Positions 16,835 through 21,371 of a stretch of 21,371 nucleotides of DNA are shown one piece after another. A model generated the notes under the pieces. That model did not search any database and was not told the origin of the DNA. It saw nothing but the letters and a program-made list of their open reading frames with translations. The translations under genes and the position numbers were made by a program. The DNA is from JBDZUZ01 sp040255445 (lineage in GTDB: Bacteria > Planctomycetota > Phycisphaerae > Phycisphaerales > UBA1924), in assembly GCA_040255445.1 (NCBI GenBank), contig JBDZUZ010000056.1, positions 1 to 21,371 on the forward strand, in the 5' to 3' direction. Each line of letters begins with the position of its first letter. The stretch's first letter is position 1.

Positions 16835-19285
16835 TCAACCCCCGTCCGGGGCCGCCGCTTCCGCCGCGAGACGCTCACGGACCCCCGCTGCCTCCTCATC
16901 CCGCCCCCACGATTCCAGGGCGGTCGCCAGCGCTTCGCCCGCCGCGGGACGCAGCCGGGCCAGGTGGGGAGCCTCGGCCGTTCGGGCGAACACCCGCTGG
17001 AGTTCCTCCACGGCCTCCGCGTGCCGACCCATCCTGGAGAGACACAGCCCCAGGTACTGCCGCGTGGTCACCCGCCTGGGATCGAACTCGTCCAGGCGCG
17101 ATTGCTGGATCGAAAGGGCCCGCCGCAGGAGCCCTTCCGCGGGCGCGTACTCCCCCGTGAGGTAGTACACGACCGCGAGGTTGCGGGCGGTGATGGCCTG
17201 CGCGGGGTGATCGGGTCCGAAGGCCTCCTCGCCCCGCTCCAGCGCGGTCTTGTAGGTCGCAACCGCCTCGCCGAACCGCTCCGCGTAGCCGTACATCACC
17301 GCGAGGTTCTGCAGCGTCTGGATCGTCAGCGCGTGGTTCGGCCCCAGCCGGGTCTCGCGGATCTCCATCGCCTCGGCGAGCGATGCGATGGCGGCGTCCA
17401 GATCGCCCTTCGCGAACTGCACGCCCGCGATGTTGTTCAGGCTCTCGGCGACGGGCAGCGGGTGGTCGGCCGCGCGGGCGCGGCGGATGGCCAGCGCCCG
17501 CGTGTGAACTTCCATCGCCTCATCGAACTTCCGCTGACCGCGGAGCACAGCGCCCAGATCGTTGAGCGCCCGGGCCGTGTCCAGGTTCTCGGCGCCACGC
17601 TCACGCTCGTGCAGGGCCAGAGCGCGCCGGATCAACGGCTCCGCCTCCGCCGAGCGGCCGGTGGCGTGGTACAGCGTCGCCCGGTCCATCATGCTCTCGG
17701 CGACATCGTGGTGTCCCTCCGGGAGCAGCGCCCCGCGCACCTCTTCCGCGGCCGTGAACTGCGCATCGGCCTCGTCGAAGCGGCCCAGCCCCAGGTACGC
17801 CCGCCCGATCGCCGACCGCACACCCGCGAGCACGAGCGGCCGGTCGGAGAGTTCCGCGACCGCGCGGTCCGCCGCGGCGTTGATCAGATCGATCACCTTC
17901 ATGTCCGGGCCGGAGAGGTAGGGATCCGCCTCCGAGAGAGTCTGCTCGAGGAACCCGGCGACGGCCTCGGATTGATCGCGCGCCAGGTACGCTTCATCGC
18001 GTTCGCGGCGCACCCGGTCCGCGGCGGAGATGATCGCCCCCATCGCCACCGCGGCGATCAGCAGAAGGCCCGCCGCGGAGGCGACACCCGCCGTGTGCCG
18101 CCGAAGGAATTTCGACACGCGGTACCCGAATGTGTCCCGCTGCGCCGTCACCGGCAGCAGGTCGCGCTCGCGCGCCAGATCGCCGGCGAGCGCCTCGACC
18201 CCGCCGTACCGCCGGGACGGCTCCTTGCGCATCGCCATCATCACGATCGTGTCCAGATCGCCGCGCAGTCTCCGGATCAGTCGCGCCGCGGTCGTGGCCC
18301 GCAGCGCCGCGATCTGCTGCGCCGCGTCGGCATCGAGCCGGGCCACGCGGACGCTGGGCGGTGGCGGGTCCTGGTCCAGCACGATCCGCTCGATCTCCGC
18401 CGCCGTGCGTGTCTCGAACCGGTACGGCCGCCCGCCGCTGAGGAGTTCGTAAAGGATCACGCCCAGCGCGTACACATCGCTGGTCGTGTTCACCGGCCGG
18501 CCGGCGATCTGCTCGGGGCTGGCGTACTCGGGCGTCAACCGCCGCTCCTCGGCGATCGTCATCGCGTTGCCCGCATCACGGGAGAGCACCTTGGCGATGC
18601 CGAAGTCCAGAAGTTTGGGCACGCCCTCGCGCGTCACGAGGATGTTGCCGGGCTTGAGATCGCGGTGCACCACCAGGTTCTGGTGCGCGAACCGCACCGC
18701 ATCGCAGACACGCTCGAAGAGCGCGACCCGCTCGTCAACACCGAGCCGGTGTTCATCGCAGTACGCGTCGATCGGCACGCCGGCCACGAACTCCATCACG
18801 AGGTACGGCCGGCCGTCGGGGAGCGCGCCGCCGTCGATCAGGCGCGCGATCGAGGGATGCTCCAGGCCCGCCAGCGCGCTCCGCTCCAGCCGGAAGCGAC
18901 GCAGGATCTCCTCCGAATCCATGCCGCGCTTCACGACCTTGATCGCGACAACCTGCTCGAAGCCGCCTTCCGTGCGGGTGGCGCGGTACACCGTTCCCAT
19001 CCCGCCCGCGGCGATTCGCGACCGCACCGTGAAACGCGAGACCGTCGTCCCGAGCAGATCGTCCTCGTGGCGCCCGGTGTCCGAGACATCGAACGCCGCG
19101 CCCAGCGCGGGCTCCTCGAGAAACCCCGTCGACCGTTCCTGCGCCAGCAGAAGCGTCGTGACCTCGTCGATCACATCCTGATCGCCGCTGGCGAGCGACA
19201 GCAGCGCCGCCGCCCGCTGCTCGCGGGGCAGCTCCGCGACCTCGTTGAAGATCGCTTCGACGCGCTTCCATTTCTCGCGCTTCAC
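16835..19285 (-). CDS. Membrane serine/threonine protein kinase with TPR sensor region
   Basis: This is an 816-residue protein starting with GTG at 19285. The GTG shares bases with the TGA of the sigma gene (GTGA overlap), which fixes the start and implies translational coupling. Residues 1-80 are a helical N-terminal region. The kinase domain spans ~84-360: glycine loop IAAGGMGTVY (91-100), Lys116, Glu134, catalytic HRDLKPGN (207-214), DFG (227-229) and YASPEQ in the activation/P+1 region, so all key residues for an active Hanks-type kinase are present. One membrane helix lies at about 399-421. Residues ~490-790 hold about seven 42-residue TPRs of the kinesin-light-chain type, probably outside the cytoplasm. 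There is no dockerin tail. Likely role: senses a signal through the TPR region and phosphorylates a cytoplasmic target; the partner sigma factor is the obvious candidate by position. Confidence 0.96.
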   Translation of the reverse strand: MKREKWKRVEAIFNEVAELPREQRAAALLSLASGDQDVIDEVTTLLLAQERSTGFLEEPALGAAFDVSDTGRHEDDLLGTTVSRFTVRSRIAAGGMGTVYRATRTEGGFEQVVAIKVVKRGMDSEEILRRFRLERSALAGLEHPSIARLIDGGALPDGRPYLVMEFVAGVPIDAYCDEHRLGVDERVALFERVCDAVRFAHQNLVVHRDLKPGNILVTREGVPKLLDFGIAKVLSRDAGNAMTIAEERRLTPEYASPEQIAGRPVNTTSDVYALGVILYELLSGGRPYRFETRTAAEIERIVLDQDPPPPSVRVARLDADAAQQIAALRATTAARLIRRLRGDLDTIVMMAMRKEPSRRYGGVEALAGDLARERDLLPVTAQRDTFGYRVSKFLRRHTAGVASAAGLLLIAAVAMGAIISAADRVRRERDEAYLARDQSEAVAGFLEQTLSEADPYLSGPDMKVIDLINAAADRAVAELSDRPLVLAGVRSAIGRAYLGLGRFDEADAQFTAAEEVRGALLPEGHHDVAESMMDRATLYHATGRSAEAEPLIRRALALHERERGAENLDTARALNDLGAVLRGQRKFDEAMEVHTRALAIRRARAADHPLPVAESLNNIAGVQFAKGDLDAAIASLAEAMEIRETRLGPNHALTIQTLQNLAVMYGYAERFGEAVATYKTALERGEEAFGPDHPAQAITARNLAVVYYLTGEYAPAEGLLRRALSIQQSRLDEFDPRRVTTRQYLGLCLSRMGRHAEAVEELQRVFARTAEAPHLARLRPAAGEALATALESWGRDEEAAGVRERLAAEAAAPDGG

Positions 19286-19887
19286 GGCGCCGATTCCCCC
19301 GCCCCGTCCTTATCCCCCTTGCTCACCTCGCGGTGGAGCCACACGCGGGCGAACTCCCACTCGCGGGCCGCGGTGCGGGGCGAGATACCGAGTGCGGCTG
19401 CGGCGTCCTCGACCGAGAGCCCCGCGAAGAAACGCAGCTCGACCAGCCTTGCCTTGGGTTCATCCATCGCCGCCAGCTCCTCCAGAGCCTCATCGAGCGC
19501 GACCAGGTCGAGCGATCGGCCCGGGGCCGATACCAGCGACTCGTCCAGCGACAGGGGCGCATCGCCCCCGCCCCGCTTCACGCGGTTCCGCCCGCGCGCG
19601 TGGTCGGTCAATATGCGACGGATCGCCCGCGCGGCTGCCCCGAAAAAATGCGCCCGGTTCTCCCACCCCCGGTCGCTCGGCCCCACCAGACGCAGATACG
19701 CCTCGTTCACCAGCGCGGTGGCCTGCAGCGTGTGCCCGGGACGCTCCTTGGAGAGCTGCGCCGACGCGATCGCTTTGAGCTCGTCGTACACCAGCGGGAA
19801 CAGCTCGTTGGTCGCGGTGGCATCGCCGGCGCTCGCCCTGCTCAGCAGGCTCGTCACCGCCTGAGACTGTCCTTCGGGTTCACTCAT
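19282..19887 (-). CDS. ECF-type RNA polymerase sigma factor
   Basis: This is a 201-residue protein of the sigma-70 ECF type, close to the group often encoded beside kinases in planctomycetes. Region 2 spans about residues 27-100 (LFPLVYDEL, ERPGHTLQATALVNEAYLRL, RAHFFGAAARAIRRIL, DHARGRNRVKRGGG). Region 4 with its helix-turn-helix is about 130-190 (LRFFAGLSVEDAAAALGISP). It redirects RNA polymerase to a specific promoter set. The start at 19887 gives the normal length, with GGGAG 11-12 bases upstream and a candidate promoter just beyond. An in-frame ATG at 19959 would add a hydrophobic segment (CIAAAAAIGILLLAG) and lacks a ribosome site. No anti-sigma gene is adjacent; the coupled kinase probably takes that control role. 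Targets are unknown. Confidence 0.95.
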   Translation of the reverse strand: MSEPEGQSQAVTSLLSRASAGDATATNELFPLVYDELKAIASAQLSKERPGHTLQATALVNEAYLRLVGPSDRGWENRAHFFGAAARAIRRILTDHARGRNRVKRGGGDAPLSLDESLVSAPGRSLDLVALDEALEELAAMDEPKARLVELRFFAGLSVEDAAAALGISPRTAAREWEFARVWLHREVSKGDKDGAGESAP

Positions 19888-19921
19888 GGATCGCACACGC
19901 TCCCACACGCCGGCCAGTAAC

Positions 19922-19949
19922 AGAATACCGATGGCAGCGGCCGCGGCAA
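19922..19949 (-). promoter_or_regulatory. Candidate promoter for the sigma/kinase operon
   Basis: Minus-strand TTGCCG (19949-19944), 16-base spacer, TATTCT (19927-19922). Each box matches four of six sigma-70 consensus bases. Transcription would begin about 27 bases before the ATG at 19887, which agrees with that start and excludes the longer one. Confidence 0.35.
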
Positions 19950-20028
19950 TACATCGCATGCAGGATGAAGGCCGCGGCCCCGACGCCGATCAGCCCCGGA
20001 ACATCCAGACCAGGCCCCTTTCCTGCAA

Positions 20029-20064
20029 GCCCGGGCGGTCCCGCGACGGTCGCCCGGGCGCTTT
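20029..20064 (+). terminator. Hairpin plus T-run upstream of the FG-GAP gene (possible attenuator)
   Basis: GCCCGGGCG (20029-20037) and CGCCCGGGC (20051-20059) form a 9-bp stem with a 13-base loop, followed by GCTTTT. It reads as a terminator only on the plus strand, yet no plus-strand gene precedes it. It could be an attenuator in a long leader of the gene at 20221, the end of a small RNA, or chance, since GCCCGGGC is itself palindromic. Confidence 0.35.
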
Positions 20065-20220
20065 TCTGCGCTTTCCGTGGCACGCACGATCCACAGAGAA
20101 TTTTCGGTTCGCGATGGCAGACGACACCGTCACGCGCCGCATGCCACTGCCGAGGGCGACACGCCCGCCGCGAAACGGTTGAACGCCGCGGCACACCACA
20201 CACCACAGGGAGATTCAGCC

Positions 20221-21371
20221 ATGCGAACCACCACGACACTCTCGCTGACCGCAGGACTCGCGCTCGCCGCGACGGCGCACGCGCAGCTCGCCTTCACCAG
20301 CACCACCGTGAGCGCGCCCCAGCGGCCCTCGGCGACCGCGATCGCCGATCTCAACGGCGACGGCATCAACGACCTGGCCGTCACCACCGACAACCCCGAC
20401 AAGATCTCGATCTACCTGGGGACCGGTGGCGGCGCGTTCGGCGCCCCCGTGCAGGTTCTCACCGGCTCGGGCACCGGCGTCGAGGACATCGCCGCGGCGG
20501 ACCTCGACGGCGACGGCGACATGGACCTGGTCGTCGTGCTGCAGAACATCAACCAGATCCGAGCGTACATCAACAACGGCGGCGTGTTCACTGCCGGCTC
20601 GAGCGCGGCGGTGGGCAACGAAGCCCGCGGTATGACCGCCGCCGATCTCGACGGTGACGGCGATACGGACTTTGCCGTGGCGAACCGCGACGACAACACT
20701 TTCACGGTGATCCGCAACGCGGCGGGCGTGCTGACCTCGCAGACCTTCGCCGCGGGCCTCGAGCCGCGGGCCGCCGCGGCGGGCGACTTCAACGGTGACG
20801 GCCTCAACGATCTGGTCATCACCAACCACGACGCCCGCAACGTCACGGTGCACATGAACGCGGGCGGCGGCGCATTCGGCCCGGGCGTTGCGTACTCCAC
20901 CGGCTTCCAGACCCGGCCCGAGGGCGTCGCGACCGGCGATGTCGACGGCAACGGCACGGTCGACATCATCGCCGCTACCAGCGATGACAACATCGCGCTC
21001 AACTTCGCCACGGTGCTCTACAACACCGGCGGTGTCTTCGGTGCGCCGAACAACTTCCCCACCGGCGGGCTCGATGCCGATTCGATCGCGGTCGCGGACC
21101 TCGATGCCGACGGCGATCTCGATGCGATCGTCACCAACCAGTCGAGCAACAACGTCTCGCTGCTCGACGGCAACGGCGCCGGCTTCGGCCCGGCGACCCA
21201 GATGGCCGCCGGCATCCGCCCGGGCCACATCGCGATGGGTGATATCGACAGCAACGGCACGGTCGACTTCGCGGTGACCAACCGCGACAGCAACACCGTC
21301 TCGCTCTTCGTCAACGGCCTGACGCCCCCCGACTGCCCCGGCGACTACGACAACTCCGGCGGCGTCGATGG
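20221..21371 (+). CDS. Secreted seven-repeat FG-GAP/VCBS protein with GC-type dockerin tail (3' end cut by window edge)
   Basis: 383 codons plus two bases are visible and the frame runs off the right edge. The ATG at 20221 follows AGGGAG (8 bases away), and a signal peptide ends AHA before Gln22. Seven FG-GAP-type calcium loops (D-x-D/N-x-D/N-G with following DL/DF and a beta strand) begin at residues 43, 94, 142, 189, 240, 293 and 341. The spacing of 47-53 residues matches a seven-bladed integrin-alpha-like propeller. The tail begins at Cys372 (CPGDYDNSGGVD) and is cut within the first loop. About 40 more residues are expected by analogy with the neighbours. It is the only plus-strand gene and is divergent from the sigma gene, so it could be under that sigma factor's control. 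Likely a surface binding or adhesion protein; no enzyme motif was seen. Confidence 0.92.
   Translation, partial: MRTTTTLSLTAGLALAATAHAQLAFTSTTVSAPQRPSATAIADLNGDGINDLAVTTDNPDKISIYLGTGGGAFGAPVQVLTGSGTGVEDIAAADLDGDGDMDLVVVLQNINQIRAYINNGGVFTAGSSAAVGNEARGMTAADLDGDGDTDFAVANRDDNTFTVIRNAAGVLTSQTFAAGLEPRAAAAGDFNGDGLNDLVITNHDARNVTVHMNAGGGAFGPGVAYSTGFQTRPEGVATGDVDGNGTVDIIAATSDDNIALNFATVLYNTGGVFGAPNNFPTGGLDADSIAVADLDADGDLDAIVTNQSSNNVSLLDGNGAGFGPATQMAAGIRPGHIAMGDIDSNGTVDFAVTNRDSNTVSLFVNGLTPPDCPGDYDNSGGVD

Larger units (their letters stand above)
19888..20220. other. Divergent intergenic region between the sigma and FG-GAP genes
   Basis: These 333 bases serve as upstream region for both divergent genes. 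They contain a candidate sigma-gene promoter (19922-19949), a strong GC hairpin followed by a T-run on the plus strand (20029-20064), and a ribosome site AGGGAG before the FG-GAP start. Short open frames here lack codon bias and I do not call a gene. No clear plus-strand -35/-10 pair was found. Confidence 0.5.

Noticed and set aside
16964..19864. 966-codon open frame on the plus strand opposite the kinase and sigma genes
   Set aside because: Arg/His/Gln-rich product without domains; the opposite strand has unmistakable kinase and sigma motifs.

Overview
This is GC-rich bacterial DNA with strong third-position G/C bias. It most likely comes from the Planctomycetota, and probably from the Phycisphaerae side of the phylum. 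Two things point there. Nearly every secreted protein ends in the same roughly 52-residue double calcium-loop module that starts at a Cys and stops at a terminal Gly-Cys; I recall this as the planctomycetal 'GC-type dockerin'. An ECF sigma factor is also coupled to a serine/threonine kinase with a TPR tail, a common planctomycetal arrangement. No rRNA, tRNA, CRISPR array, transposase or integrase was seen.

Layout. From the left edge to 16508, eight genes lie head to tail on the minus strand. In order they are: a repeat-rich secreted protein cut by the window edge (1-1505), a six-repeat calcium-loop propeller (1738-3012), a lactonase-like propeller (3058-4404), an M1 aminopeptidase (4522-6849), an M36-like metalloprotease (7009-9795), an endonuclease/exonuclease/phosphatase-fold protein (10137-11951), a trypsin-like serine protease fused to a second repeat domain (12109-14100), and a protein with duplicated lamin-tail domains (14487-16508). 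All eight have a signal peptide and the dockerin-like tail. Next come a kinase-TPR gene and an ECF sigma gene, also on the minus strand, whose reading frames overlap by 4 bases (16835-19285 and 19282-19887). A divergent plus-strand gene (20221 to the right edge) encodes a seven-repeat FG-GAP protein whose tail is just starting when the window ends.

How the genes may work together. Nine of eleven genes encode exported proteins with the same tail on unrelated domains: three different protease folds, a nuclease-like fold, propellers and lamin-tail domains. I infer a shared sorting, anchoring or assembly step that recognises the tail. The partner that reads it (cohesin, sortase-like enzyme or secretion component) is not in this window. 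The sigma/kinase pair is the only regulatory machinery here and is a candidate controller of the cluster, but I found no convincing shared promoter.

Non-coding highlights. A repeat element at 1522-1731 has four GGCAC-type and four GGGAC-type octamers in each of two inverted arms, arranged so that the two pairings cross. There are two good hairpin terminators (6954-6987 and 14419-14450), several palindromes in gene leaders, and a few candidate promoters. The long open frames antisense to the genes (for example 16964-19864 plus) are shadows caused by GC-rich codon usage.
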